A DNA stretch of 64,000 nt from Microbacterium foliorum. GTDB lineage: Bacteria > Actinomycetota > Actinomycetes > Actinomycetales > Microbacteriaceae. A program made the position numbers and the translations under genes. The stretch covers positions 62,001 through 126,000 of the forward strand of contig NZ_CP041040.1 of assembly GCF_006385575.1 (NCBI RefSeq). The letters are read 5' to 3'. Position 1 is the stretch's first letter. Every line of letters starts with the position of its first letter. The notes under the pieces were generated by a model. The model was given only the letters and a program-made list of their open reading frames with translations, was not told the origin of the DNA and made no database searches. Of the stretch, positions 35,816 to 44,412 are shown piece after piece.

Positions 35816-36937
35816 TCAGAACCCGGGGTACTCCTGCAGCTTCTGCTCGAACTCGGCGCGGTCGGCGTCGCTGAGCACTGCGCTCGCGATGACGACCATC
35901 TGCAGCCCCTCGAGCGGTTCTCCGGTGCGGGCGCTCTGCGCCTCTCTGGTCTTCAGGAAGTCGCCGGACGGATCGTTCGAGAGGTCGAAGATGTTCGTGT
36001 AGAACCGCATCGGGTCGGGGTAGTTCTCGGTGTAGTACTCCCACGTGTGCTGCTCGCGGGGGTCCTCGCTGCCGTAGAGCTTCGCGATCATCGACGGATC
36101 GATGCCCGAATACTCACCGTTGAACGAGTACAGCGACGGCAGGCCGTGCTCGGCGACGACCTCGTCGATCGTGGCCATGACCTCGAGCTTCAGGCTGTAG
36201 TCCTGGATCGGCTCGCTGGTCGCCCAGCCGACGGACGTGTACTCGACGAGCATCGACTCTCCGCCGTAGCCGTTGCGCTCGGGGCGCAGATCCTCGTCGC
36301 CGACCTGCACCCACTCGTAGCCGTATTCGGCGGTGACGCGCTCGCGGATGTCGGCGAACAGGCTGTCGGCCTCGGCCTGCACGTCTTCGAGAGACTGCTG
36401 CCGCAGAGCATCCTGAGGATCCGTGCCCTTGATGCCGGGGTAGGCCTCTTCGTGCTTCTGCTCCTCGGTCTTCATGCCGTCATAGCTGCCCGAGGCCGAG
36501 GTCTGCAGTGCGCCGATGCCGCCCACCGTGGCGACGTTGAAGATCAGGGTGACCGCAAGGGCGACGGCTCCCAGGGTGCGTCCGCGGGCGGTGAACATCG
36601 CACCGATGATGACGGCGACGACCACGAGCTGCAGGGCCAGCATGGTCACGCCGTAGAGTGCGTCGGTCGCTCCGATCGCCAGGGTGATGAGGAGGATCAG
36701 AGCGAACAGGATGCCGACGACCAGGGCGACCCAGCCGAGTGTGTTCGCCGGTCTCTTCTCCTCCGCCGAGGCTTCGGCCGCGGTCACCGTGCCCGACATG
36801 GCCGGGGAGCCCGGATGCTGCACGACGGGACCGGCCTGACGGCGTGCGTTGCGATAGCCGCCGGGCGGCGGAACGGGCGGAGCCCCCTCAGTGCCGGCGA
36901 CGTAGCGGGCCCGCTGCTTCTCGTGATCCATCACCAT
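35816..36937 (-). CDS. Membrane protein ending the MoxR/VWA operon, unknown function
   Basis: A 373-residue protein: a Pro-rich cytoplasmic N-terminus (about 60 residues), three membrane helices (about 67-150) in a DUF4190-like arrangement, and an extracytoplasmic domain of about 210 residues without cysteines (YGYEWVQVGDEDLRPE, DYSLKLEVMATIDEVV). I recognise no catalytic motif. It is the last gene of the operon starting at 42267 and overlaps the TPR gene; ATG at 36931 inside the preceding stop is an equally good start. Confidence 0.7.
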   Translation of the reverse strand: MVMDHEKQRARYVAGTEGAPPVPPPGGYRNARRQAGPVVQHPGSPAMSGTVTAAEASAEEKRPANTLGWVALVVGILFALILLITLAIGATDALYGVTMLALQLVVVAVIIGAMFTARGRTLGAVALAVTLIFNVATVGGIGALQTSASGSYDGMKTEEQKHEEAYPGIKGTDPQDALRQQSLEDVQAEADSLFADIRERVTAEYGYEWVQVGDEDLRPERNGYGGESMLVEYTSVGWATSEPIQDYSLKLEVMATIDEVVAEHGLPSLYSFNGEYSGIDPSMIAKLYGSEDPREQHTWEYYTENYPDPMRFYTNIFDLSNDPSGDFLKTREAQSARTGEPLEGLQMVVIASAVLSDADRAEFEQKLQEYPGF

Positions 36938-37719
36938 GGCTTGTCCGTTCCCGAGCCGCCGCCGTCGTCGCCCTGCTGCTGATCGCGCTCCTGCGTGCCC
37001 TGCTCGAGCTTCTCCTCGAGCTCTTCGAGCTTCTCGTCCGAGGGCTGCGGCTCCTGCTCCTGCTCTTCCTCGGGGGGCGGCTGCTGCTCGTTCTGCTGCT
37101 TCTGCTTGAGACGGTCTTCGAGATCTTCCTGGCTCTGCTGCATGTCGCGGTCAGGGTCGGACGACTGCTCCTGCGCCTCGTCGCTGTTGCATTCCTCCGG
37201 CGTCTCGGTCGTGACGGTGAGCGCCTCGCCATAGAACTCGGCGGCTGCAGCGCCGTCGCCCTCGGCGCGGGCGGCGTCGCCCATGCGCTCGAGGACGAGC
37301 GCCAGGTTGATGCGCACCGTGCACACCTCGAGGCCGGTCGCGAGGTCGAGCGACTCCTCGAGCTTCGCCCGCGCCTCCGGCAGCTTCTCGGCCCCGGCCA
37401 GTGCGGTGCCCACGTTGAACGGCGCCTTGTAGGGCTCGAACCAGTTGAGGAACTCCTGGCCGCGGGCCGATGCTTCAGAACCCGAGTAGTCGTCGGCCAC
37501 GTAGGCGGTGATCGACTGGTGCGCGAACGCGTACATGCTGAGGATCTTGCCGACGAACAGCAGGGCGGCCAGCGCGAGGGGCAGCGTGCCGATCGCGATC
37601 CACCGACGGATGCTGCGTCGGCGACGATTCGAGGCGAGCAGTGCGGCGGCGGCTGACGCCCTCAGGTCTTCGGGGCTGCCGGATGGCGTCGCGCCTGCAC
37701 GGGAGGACAGATCGGTCAT
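36931..37719 (-). CDS. TPR-like membrane protein with Gln/Glu-rich tail (BatC/BatE-like position)
   Basis: A 262-residue protein. One membrane helix (about residues 40-62), then a helical repeat region resembling tetratricopeptide units (FNVGTALAGAEKLPEARAKLEESLDLA; INLALVLERMGDAARAEGDGAAAAEFYGEAL), and a C-terminal 80 residues made mostly of Gln, Glu, Pro and Asp. GGAGG precedes the ATG. It overlaps both neighbours. In Bat operons TPR proteins follow the VWA proteins and probably organise them at the membrane. Confidence 0.75.
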   Translation of the reverse strand: MTDLSSRAGATPSGSPEDLRASAAAALLASNRRRRSIRRWIAIGTLPLALAALLFVGKILSMYAFAHQSITAYVADDYSGSEASARGQEFLNWFEPYKAPFNVGTALAGAEKLPEARAKLEESLDLATGLEVCTVRINLALVLERMGDAARAEGDGAAAAEFYGEALTVTTETPEECNSDEAQEQSSDPDRDMQQSQEDLEDRLKQKQQNEQQPPPEEEQEQEPQPSDEKLEELEEKLEQGTQERDQQQGDDGGGSGTDKPW

Positions 37720-38741
37720 GCGGCACCTCCGGCGGTCGGCTTCTTCCGGCGGCGGGACGACGACGGCGCTCGCAGCAGACGCAGCCGGGCGACGAGCATG
37801 CTCGCCCTCGTGAGCTCCACGCCGAGCAGCGCCACCACGACGAGCGCCGCGATCCAGTACAGCTCGGTCACGTTGCCGACCGTTCCCGACTCGGCATAGC
37901 TCGTGGTGGTCGACGGAGCCTCGGGCAGGGTCAGCTCGGCATCCGCGGTGCGGTGCTGGTAGTCGACGCCGAGATCCGCGGCGATCGCCTCGAGGTTCGC
38001 CTCGTCGATCACCGACAGTGCGTTCGCCCCCTGATACTCGATGTACCCACTCGATGACCCATCCACGCTGCCCGTGTTGAGTTTCATCGGCCCGCCTTCG
38101 GCGGTGCCGTAGCCGAGCACCGCGCCGGCATCCGTGAGCCTCTCGCTGCCGTCGAAGGGCTCGGGCGGCGACGTCACCGTCTGCTCGCCGTCGCCGAAGT
38201 AGAACACCATGCGCGAGCGGTCGGGCGAGGCCTCGGCCGCGTTCGACAGTGTGTCGGCGAGCAGCTGGTTGGCGATGCCGATCGAGCTGCCGCGCGACTG
38301 ACTCGTCACCTCGGGCCGAAGCACCTCGAGCGACGAGACGAGCGCGGTCGTGTCGGTCGTGAGTGGCATGCGCAGGTCGGCAGAAGCGTCGAAGGTGATC
38401 AGGGCGAAGCGGGCACCCGGGTACTCGTCGACGATCGTCTGCACGTCGGCGCGGACGCCGTCCAGGCGCGGCTCGTCGCCGTTCCAGTCCTCGGCGACGA
38501 TGCTCGCGGTCGTGTCGACGACGAGCACGATGTCTGTGTCGGTCGCGAGCGTCTCGGTCGCGCCCCCGGGGATTCCCGGCCGCAGGAACATGACGAAGCA
38601 GGCCAGCAGCATGACCAGTCGCATGGCCCACAGCGCCTTGTCGCGTCCCTTGGCCTTCGTCAGCGCGATCACGGCGAGAGCGGCCACCGGCGCGCAGAGA
38701 AGCGCCAGGAGGAAGACGTTGAGCACGGGCTGGAAGATCAC
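37716..38741 (-). CDS. VWA-domain membrane protein (BatA/BatB-like), second copy
   Basis: A 341-residue protein: two N-terminal helices, a von Willebrand A domain and a C-terminal helix near residues 298-318. The MIDAS motif reads DTTAS (in VLVVDTTASIVAED) instead of DxSxS; the serine-threonine pattern can still hold a metal ion. GTG at 38741 lies inside the preceding stop (GTGA) with GGAGGGTGA just upstream. It pairs with the VWA protein before it; metal-dependent binding of partner proteins at the membrane is the likely role. Confidence 0.85.
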   Translation of the reverse strand: MIFQPVLNVFLLALLCAPVAALAVIALTKAKGRDKALWAMRLVMLLACFVMFLRPGIPGGATETLATDTDIVLVVDTTASIVAEDWNGDEPRLDGVRADVQTIVDEYPGARFALITFDASADLRMPLTTDTTALVSSLEVLRPEVTSQSRGSSIGIANQLLADTLSNAAEASPDRSRMVFYFGDGEQTVTSPPEPFDGSERLTDAGAVLGYGTAEGGPMKLNTGSVDGSSSGYIEYQGANALSVIDEANLEAIAADLGVDYQHRTADAELTLPEAPSTTTSYAESGTVGNVTELYWIAALVVVALLGVELTRASMLVARLRLLRAPSSSRRRKKPTAGGAA

Positions 38742-39724
38742 AGTCTCACCCTCCAGAGCACGACGATGAACGAGAGCATCGAGATCATCAGCACGACGAT
38801 CCAGAGGTTCGGGGCGTCGGTCCAGACGACCTGCGCCTGACCCTTCAGCGCGGCCGCCTCCTGCTCCTGCACCTGGGCGACGATGTCGCTCACGGTGGTC
38901 GTGTCGCGCAGGCCGAAGGCCTGGCCGCCCGTCGCCTCGGCGGCCTTCGTGAGCTCGGCGCTGACGTCGGCATCCTTGCCCTGCACCGGGTTGAGCGCGA
39001 AGACCCGGACCCCGTTCGAATCGGCGTACGCCGCAGCCTCGTCGAGAGTCACGATCGAGGCGCCGTTGACCTCGTTGTCGGTGGCGAAGATGATCGATCG
39101 CGACCGCTCGTCGTCGGGGTGGTCGAATGCCATGGCACATGCTGCCAGACCGTCGCCGATCAGCGAGGCGCCGTTGCCGTTGAGCGTGCCGACCCAGTGC
39201 TCGGGGATCGACTCGCTGAACTCGAAGCTCTCGCGGATGCTCCGCAGGTGGTCGCTGATGAACTCGTAGTCATCGGTCAGGGGGAAGATCTGCACGGGCG
39301 AGCTGTTGAAGATCGTGAGGCCGATGCGCTCGCCCTCGAAATCCTCGAGCAGCTCCTCGAAGACGGTGAGCACCTCGACGTCGACCTCGCTCATCGAGCC
39401 CGAGACGTCGAGACACAGCATGATGTCGCGGCTCGTGTTGACGGGCTGGATGGTCTGCGACGCCATCGGGCGCGCCGAGACGACTCCGGCAGCCAGAGTC
39501 GCGACCACGCCGATCAGCAGGATGCTCGACAACGCCAGCACACGTCGGTTCAGCGCCTGCCGGAAGGTCGGCAGCGCGCGCAGGCGTTCGGCGCGGGCGA
39601 CACGCGCCCGCTCGTGCTCCTCGGTCTTCGCATGGCTGCGCAGACCGATCACGATGCCGAGCGCGATCGCGACCACGACGACGCCGACGGCGACGAGGAT
39701 GAGCCACCCGTTCGCTAGTGCCAC
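38738..39724 (-). CDS. VWA-domain membrane protein (BatA/BatB-like), first copy
   Basis: A 328-residue protein with two N-terminal helices (about 6-27 and 58-80), a VWA domain with a canonical MIDAS (LCLDVSGSMSE), and a C-terminal helix. GTG at 39724 overlaps the stop of the preceding small gene. VWA proteins beside MoxR ATPases are thought to work with them in assembly or activation of metalloproteins or envelope complexes. The substrate complex is not known here. Confidence 0.87.
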   Translation of the reverse strand: MALANGWLILVAVGVVVVAIALGIVIGLRSHAKTEEHERARVARAERLRALPTFRQALNRRVLALSSILLIGVVATLAAGVVSARPMASQTIQPVNTSRDIMLCLDVSGSMSEVDVEVLTVFEELLEDFEGERIGLTIFNSSPVQIFPLTDDYEFISDHLRSIRESFEFSESIPEHWVGTLNGNGASLIGDGLAACAMAFDHPDDERSRSIIFATDNEVNGASIVTLDEAAAYADSNGVRVFALNPVQGKDADVSAELTKAAEATGGQAFGLRDTTTVSDIVAQVQEQEAAALKGQAQVVWTDAPNLWIVVLMISMLSFIVVLWRVRL

Positions 39725-40206
39725 GTGCGCACCACCGTTCTGGCCGCCTCGGCGCCTGCGATCGGATCGATCGCAGGGCCGGGTCGGAAGATGCTCGGGT
39801 AATAGTGGCGCCCCATCGCGTCGACGAGGGCGGGGTGCACTCCGCGAGAAACGAGATCGTCGAGCGCGAGCACCGGGGCCTCGAGACCGCTGTACTCGTT
39901 CACGAACGTGCGCACCACCCGGCTGAGCTCGAGGTTCGCGTTGCGGGCCGAGAGCGTGCGCGCGCGGTAGTCGTCTTCGATGTGCTGGATGCGGTCGAAG
40001 TACTCGACCCTCAGCTGTGACAGCACATCGGTCGTGAGCAGAGTGGGTCCCTGCGCGTCGCGGGTCAGCGTGAGGTCGCGCCGTGGACGCGTCAGAGCGA
40101 CGATCAGCCACGCCGCCGCGATCATCAGCAGCAGGATGCCGAAGGCGAGCAGGAGCCATCCCCAGCCGTACTGGAACGGCGGGTAGAGCTCATCGGAGCC
40201 GGGCAT
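39715..40206 (-). CDS. Small membrane protein of the MoxR/VWA operon
   Basis: A 163-residue protein with one N-terminal membrane helix (GWLLLAFGILLLMIAAAWLIVAL) and a cytoplasmic helical domain (YFDRIQHIEDDYRARTLSARNANLELSR). It resembles the DUF4381-like small proteins found between DUF58 and VWA genes, though I cannot name a family with certainty. It overlaps DUF58 by 17 bp and the VWA gene by 10 bp. Confidence 0.7.
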   Translation of the reverse strand: MPGSDELYPPFQYGWGWLLLAFGILLLMIAAAWLIVALTRPRRDLTLTRDAQGPTLLTTDVLSQLRVEYFDRIQHIEDDYRARTLSARNANLELSRVVRTFVNEYSGLEAPVLALDDLVSRGVHPALVDAMGRHYYPSIFRPGPAIDPIAGAEAARTVVRTWH

Positions 40207-41080
40207 TCGACCTCCGATTCAGCAGCTGCAGCAGCTGCGAGACGGCGTCGTCCTGACCGGCCAGAACGCTGTGGCTGATCTCCATGCGCTTGAGCAGCTC
40301 TGCCAGACGCGCGGCGTCGGCCTCGGTCTGCGCGGCGAGCTCACGGATGATGTCGGGGTCGCCCTGCACGAAGTCGGGCACCTCCCACATGCTGTCGACA
40401 TCGCTGCGGACGGTGCCCGTCGCGTGGTCGAGCACCGGGTCGGCATCGCTCACGGTCAGCCACAGCACGTCGTGCTGCACGCGCAGTCGGCGCAGCATCC
40501 GCTCTGTCTCTTCGGTGACCGGAGCCTCGTCGGTGATGACGACGACGATCATGCGCCGCGCGATCGTGCGGGTGACGTACGACAGCAGCGCGTCTCGGTC
40601 GCTCGACGCCGTGCTCGCGTCGATCGACTGGTCGATCGTGCGCAGGGCGTGTTCGAGCGCGCCCTCGCTGCGGCCCGGCGCGCGCCGGCGGATGCGGTCG
40701 GAGTCGCCGTAGACGAGAGAGAAGTCGTCACCGTGCCGCAGCGCGAGCACACCGAGCACCCCGGTGGCGAGGATCGCGAGGTCCTTCTTCGACTTCTCGT
40801 CGTGCGCGAGCGCGGCCATCGAACGGCCGGTGTCGACCACGAACAGGATGGTGTGCATGCGCATCGCGCGGTGTCGCTTGACCAGCGGGGTGCCCAGTCG
40901 CGCCGTGGCGCGCCAGTCGATGTCGCGCACCTGATCGCCGTACTCGTACTTGCGCAGATCCTCGAAGTCGAGGCTGCGGCCGTGCAGCAGCGACGCGTAG
41001 GCGCCGTCGAGCGCGTGCAGCGACTTGCGCGACGAGTGGATGAAGAGCTTGCTCTTCACCTGGGCGATCAGGCTGGACAT
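40190..41080 (-). CDS. DUF58-domain protein
   Basis: A 296-residue cytoplasmic protein. It carries the DUF58 signature GRSLDFEDLRKYEYGDQVRDIDWRATAR (residues about 34-61) and then a VWA-like fold in which the metal motif is DTGRSM. DUF58 proteins always travel with MoxR ATPases. ATG at 41080 is 29 bp after the moxR stop. Role inferred from the operon: adaptor between the ATPase and the membrane VWA proteins. Confidence 0.92.
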   Translation of the reverse strand: MSSLIAQVKSKLFIHSSRKSLHALDGAYASLLHGRSLDFEDLRKYEYGDQVRDIDWRATARLGTPLVKRHRAMRMHTILFVVDTGRSMAALAHDEKSKKDLAILATGVLGVLALRHGDDFSLVYGDSDRIRRRAPGRSEGALEHALRTIDQSIDASTASSDRDALLSYVTRTIARRMIVVVITDEAPVTEETERMLRRLRVQHDVLWLTVSDADPVLDHATGTVRSDVDSMWEVPDFVQGDPDIIRELAAQTEADAARLAELLKRMEISHSVLAGQDDAVSQLLQLLNRRSNARLR

Positions 41081-41109
41081 GGTGGGTGGGTCCCTGAGCG
41101 TGTCGAAGG

Positions 41110-42267
41110 TCAGGGTGTGGGCACTGCGGCGAAGATCTGGTCGATGATCTCCTCGCTGCGGATGCCGTCTGCGTCGGCCTCGAAGGTCAGCAGCACGCGG
41201 TGGCGCAGCACGAGGTGGCGCAGCGAGCGGATGTCCTCCGGGATCACGTGGCCACGACCGTTCAGCAGCGCCAGGGCTCGGGAGGCCTGCAGGAACGCGA
41301 TGCTCGCCCGGGGGCTCGCGCCGTACTTGATGAAGCGGGCGCGCTCCTCGCCGATGTACGGCGCGGGGTTGCGGGTGACGTAGGCGATCGAGACGATGTA
41401 GTTGCGGATCGCCGGGTCGACGTAGATGCGGCTCGCGACGTCCTGCAGCATGTGCACGTCGTCGAGGCTGATCGCGCTCGAGACGTGGCGGTCGGGGTCG
41501 AGCACACCCGAGTCGATGCGCCCGAGGATCTCGAACTCCTCGGCGGGGCTCGGGTACTCGACGATCTCCTTCAGCAGGAAACGGTCCATCTGCGCCTCGG
41601 GCAGCTCGTAGGTGCCCTCCTGCTCGATCGGGTTTTGCGTCGCGATCACGAGGAAGGGCTTGGGCAGGTGGTGCACCTCGCCGCCGATCGTGGTCTGGTG
41701 CTCCTGCATCGCCTCGAGCATGGCGCTCTGGGTCTTGGCGCTCGAGCGGTTGATCTCGTCGAGCAGCACGAAGTTCGCGTGCACCGGGCCGAGCACGGTG
41801 CGGAACGATCCGGTCGCCGCGTCGTAGATCTGGTTGCCCGTGATGTCGCTGGGCAGCAGATCGGGCGTGCACTGGATGCGCTTGAACTGCGCCCTGACGG
41901 TGTCGGCGAGCGTGCTCGCAGCGGTCGTCTTCGCGAGCCCCGGAACGCTCTCGAGCAGGATGTGCCCACCCGCGATCAGCGAGATCAGCAGGCTCATGCG
42001 CAGACGCTCCTGGCCGACCATCTTCGCGGAGTAGGCGTCTGACACGGTCTTGAGCACGGCGGTCGCGCGCTGAAGCTCAGCCTCGGTGGGGGCTTCTGAT
42101 TTCTTGCTCGCCGACGTCGACGCCGCGGGTGCCGTGGGTGCGGATGCTGAGGCGGCGGCGCGGGTCGCAGGAGCGGGCGGGGCCGGTGGGGCTGCCTGGG
42201 TGGAGGGCACGGGCGGAGGCGGCGGCGTCGAACCTGCAGAGGGGCCGGGCGCGTAGGGCTCGTTCAT
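41110..42267 (-). CDS. moxR: MoxR-family AAA+ ATPase
   Basis: A 385-residue AAA+ ATPase. The first 60 residues are a Pro/Ala/Ser-rich leader; then Walker A ESVPGLAKTT, Walker B LLDEINR, sensor 1 ATQNPIEQEG and the arginine-finger and lid region follow. Typical MoxR is about 320-330 residues, so the Pro/Ala-rich N-terminus is an extension. AGGAG precedes the ATG at 42267. It heads a seven-gene operon (MoxR, DUF58, small TM, VWA, VWA, TPR, membrane protein) resembling Bat operons, which act as chaperone-like systems for envelope or metalloprotein complexes. Confidence 0.93.
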   Translation of the reverse strand: MNEPYAPGPSAGSTPPPPPVPSTQAAPPAPPAPATRAAASASAPTAPAASTSASKKSEAPTEAELQRATAVLKTVSDAYSAKMVGQERLRMSLLISLIAGGHILLESVPGLAKTTAASTLADTVRAQFKRIQCTPDLLPSDITGNQIYDAATGSFRTVLGPVHANFVLLDEINRSSAKTQSAMLEAMQEHQTTIGGEVHHLPKPFLVIATQNPIEQEGTYELPEAQMDRFLLKEIVEYPSPAEEFEILGRIDSGVLDPDRHVSSAISLDDVHMLQDVASRIYVDPAIRNYIVSIAYVTRNPAPYIGEERARFIKYGASPRASIAFLQASRALALLNGRGHVIPEDIRSLRHLVLRHRVLLTFEADADGIRSEEIIDQIFAAVPTP

Positions 42268-42360
42268 CGGTATGTCTCCTCGTTCCCACGGGGGACGCGT
42301 CGACGACCCCCCGTCGACCAGCGTAACCGCATCCGGTCTCGCCGCTCCGGCCCGGCGACG

Positions 42361-42433
42361 GATGCAGGTCGAGCTCACAGATGCATGCTCAGAACGGCCC
42401 GTGCGGCATGCATCGGTGATCTGCGCATGCAGG
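42361..42433. repeat. Four-unit 19-bp direct/inverted element, core GATGCATGC (element 3)
   Basis: Direct copies GATGCAGGT at 42361 and GATGCATGC at 42380; inverted copies GCATGCATC at 42406 and GCATGCAGG at 42425. Steps are 19, 26 and 19 bp. It lies between the Pr6Pr stop and the moxR start, upstream of the MoxR operon. The inner pair is a perfect 9-bp stem. Confidence 0.6.
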
Positions 42434-42463
42434 TGTCACGGCGTACCGGCTCCGCGCGTCGGA

Positions 42464-43168
42464 TCAGGCCGTGAGGGGGACTGCCGCACTCCGTCTGCGG
42501 CCGACCCACACCACGAAGCAGGCGACGCCGATGATCGCGATGGCGATGCCGACGATGTAGCCCGCGACGCCGAGGTAGCCGCCGGGCACGATGTGCGGGT
42601 TGAGGAACGGATACGGGTACCACCAGGTCTCGCCGGTGGCGGGGGCGATGATGAGGTTCGCGCGGATCATCGTGTACACGACCCACGCGATGGGGAAGAT
42701 CGTGGCGATGGCGACCGCGCTCCAGCGCAGTGCGCGTCGGCGTGGTGCGAACAGCAGATCCGCGAGCAGGAACAGCGGGATGACGACGTGCAGCACTTCG
42801 TTCGACCAGGGCACGGTGACGCCCTGGGGCAGCTCGACGCCTCTCAGCAGCGTGTTGTAGACGATGCCGGTGACGATCATGTAGGTGCTCACGCAGGCCA
42901 GGATGATCGCGAACCAGGTCGGCTCCGGCTCGGTGCCGCGGCGGTGGCGCAGCGACCAGATCGCGCCGATCGCCAGAACGATCACCGCGAGCACGTTCGA
43001 CAGGATCGTGAAGAAGCTGAAGAAGTTCGCAGCGACAGTCGGCAGGTGCTGACCCCACTCGGTGGTGGATGCGAGAGCGTTCTCGATGCTGCGAGCGAGC
43101 TGCGCGATGATCGCCGCGAGTCCGAGCACGGCTGCTGCGAGTCGTGCAAAGGGCCACCAAGTCGTCAT
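42464..43168 (-). CDS. Pr6Pr-family membrane protein
   Basis: A 234-residue protein with six predicted membrane helices, matching the Pr6Pr (FAR-17a/AIG1-like) family by WGQHLPTVAANFFSFFTILSN, YNTLLRG and WWYPYPFLNPH. Function of the bacterial members is unknown. ATG at 43168 is chosen because GGAGG lies 6 nt upstream. Monocistronic; a dyad TATCGGTC...GACCGATA (43189-43196, 43216-43223) lies in its promoter region and TACAGT may be the -10. Confidence 0.82.
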   Translation of the reverse strand: MTTWWPFARLAAAVLGLAAIIAQLARSIENALASTTEWGQHLPTVAANFFSFFTILSNVLAVIVLAIGAIWSLRHRRGTEPEPTWFAIILACVSTYMIVTGIVYNTLLRGVELPQGVTVPWSNEVLHVVIPLFLLADLLFAPRRRALRWSAVAIATIFPIAWVVYTMIRANLIIAPATGETWWYPYPFLNPHIVPGGYLGVAGYIVGIAIAIIGVACFVVWVGRRRSAAVPLTA

Positions 43169-43285
43169 ATTCGCCTCCGCGCACACTGTATCGGTCGGGA
43201 TGCGTCTGATCGCCAGACCGATATATCGATACGCGAGACCGCCGACGACAGGACTTCCCGAGGCTCGACGGGAGAGTCGCGATCG

Positions 43286-44218
43286 TCAGGCGCGACGCCC
43301 CCACTTCATCCGGGTCACGAGCACGCCGAGCAGGCACAGCGCGCCGCCGATGAACATGAGCGGGGTCGGCACCTCGCCGAGGATCGCCCACGACATCAGG
43401 ATCGCGATCGCCGGCACGACGTAGGTCGTCGCCGACGTCTGCCCGGCGGTGCTGCGCTGCAGCACGTACGCCCATGTCGTGAAGGCGACCGCCGTCGGGA
43501 AGATGCCGAGATACACGACCCACAGTGTCGAGCCCAGCGGAGCCGTCTGCAGGACTCCGATCAGGTTGCCCGCCCAGGGAATCAGCGCGACGGTGCCGGC
43601 CGCTGCGCCGAGGAACGTCAGGGTCGTCGCGTCGGATCCCGCGCTGAGCAGGTGTTTCTGCAGCAGAGTGCACCCCGCGTACAGCACGGCGGCGAGCAGC
43701 GCGAGGAGGAGGCCGGTGATGTCGGGACCCTCGCTCGTCGACGAGTTCATGCCGATCAGCACCACGCCGAGGAAGGCGATCGGCGCCCCGATGACGAGCG
43801 GCTTGGGGAAGCCCTCGCGCAGGAACAGTCCGCTGAAGACCACGACCATGAGAGGCGCGAGGTTCACGACCATCGCCGCCGTGCCCGCGTCGAGGGTCCG
43901 CTCGGCGGCGTTGAGCGCGAGGTTGTAGACGCAGAACCAGCCGATGCCCCACACCGCCACGAGCCACCAGTGCCGGCGGTCGGGAAGCCGGATGCCGTGG
44001 CGCACCGCGATGATCGCGAGCACGGCAGTGCCCACCGCCATGCGCAGCAGCGCGAGCGCGCCCGGATCGAAGTGCTCCCCTGCGCCGCGGATGCCGATGA
44101 ACGCCGACGCCCACAGCACCACCGTCACCAGGGCGGCGACGAGCACGAGCGGTCCCTGCTTTCGGGGTGTCGCTGTGATCAGGGTGTCGTCGCGGCTCTC
44201 GCGACCGGTCTTCGGCAT
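43286..44218 (-). CDS. EamA/DMT-superfamily transporter
   Basis: A 310-residue protein with ten membrane helices in two EamA repeats. The first has [30 protein letters not shown] and the second begins near [20 protein letters not shown]. The group exports amino acids and other metabolites (RhaT/YdcZ-like). The start at 44218 is the first before the membrane part with a GGAG sequence nearby. No neighbour hints at a substrate. Confidence 0.85.
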   Translation of the reverse strand: MPKTGRESRDDTLITATPRKQGPLVLVAALVTVVLWASAFIGIRGAGEHFDPGALALLRMAVGTAVLAIIAVRHGIRLPDRRHWWLVAVWGIGWFCVYNLALNAAERTLDAGTAAMVVNLAPLMVVVFSGLFLREGFPKPLVIGAPIAFLGVVLIGMNSSTSEGPDITGLLLALLAAVLYAGCTLLQKHLLSAGSDATTLTFLGAAAGTVALIPWAGNLIGVLQTAPLGSTLWVVYLGIFPTAVAFTTWAYVLQRSTAGQTSATTYVVPAIAILMSWAILGEVPTPLMFIGGALCLLGVLVTRMKWGRRA

Positions 44219-44341
44219 TCTCCGATCGTGCCACCGGCCACCGACATCGGCGATGCGCGCGAGCGACAGCATCCGATGCTTTTCCGCCGGCAGCGACGCA
44301 TCGCCAGTCCACAGCCCGGAGGGTCGGCGAACGACCTTCGA

Positions 44342-44412
44342 TAGGATGGAGCCGCCCGAAGAGGGCCAGCTCATCAGCCGGTGCAAACCCGGCGAAAGCA
44401 AGGGGGATACCC
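44342..44412 (+). promoter_or_regulatory. purA promoter and short structured leader
   Basis: TAGGAT at 44342-44347 is a good -10; a start near 44355 gives a leader of about 58 nt. It can form a hairpin GCCGG...CCGGC (44377-44381 with 44389-44393), followed by GAAAGCAAGGGGG before the ATG. I could not match the leader to a known riboswitch class. Confidence 0.4.

Noticed and set aside
37716..38741. Second VWA gene as a pseudogene because of its DTTAS motif
   Set aside because: The frame is intact, translationally coupled on both sides and keeps the fold; MIDAS variants with threonine are tolerated.
43189..43223. Dyad TATCGGTC...GACCGATA as a further 19-bp-pitch element
   Set aside because: One 19-bp step can be forced on the left but the right pair is 21 bp apart with poor matches; it is better read as an operator for the Pr6Pr gene.
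44377..44412. purA leader as a known cyclic-di-GMP or SAM riboswitch
   Set aside because: It shares short words such as GCAAACC and GAAAGC with the first but lacks the second half of the fold; no known class fits.
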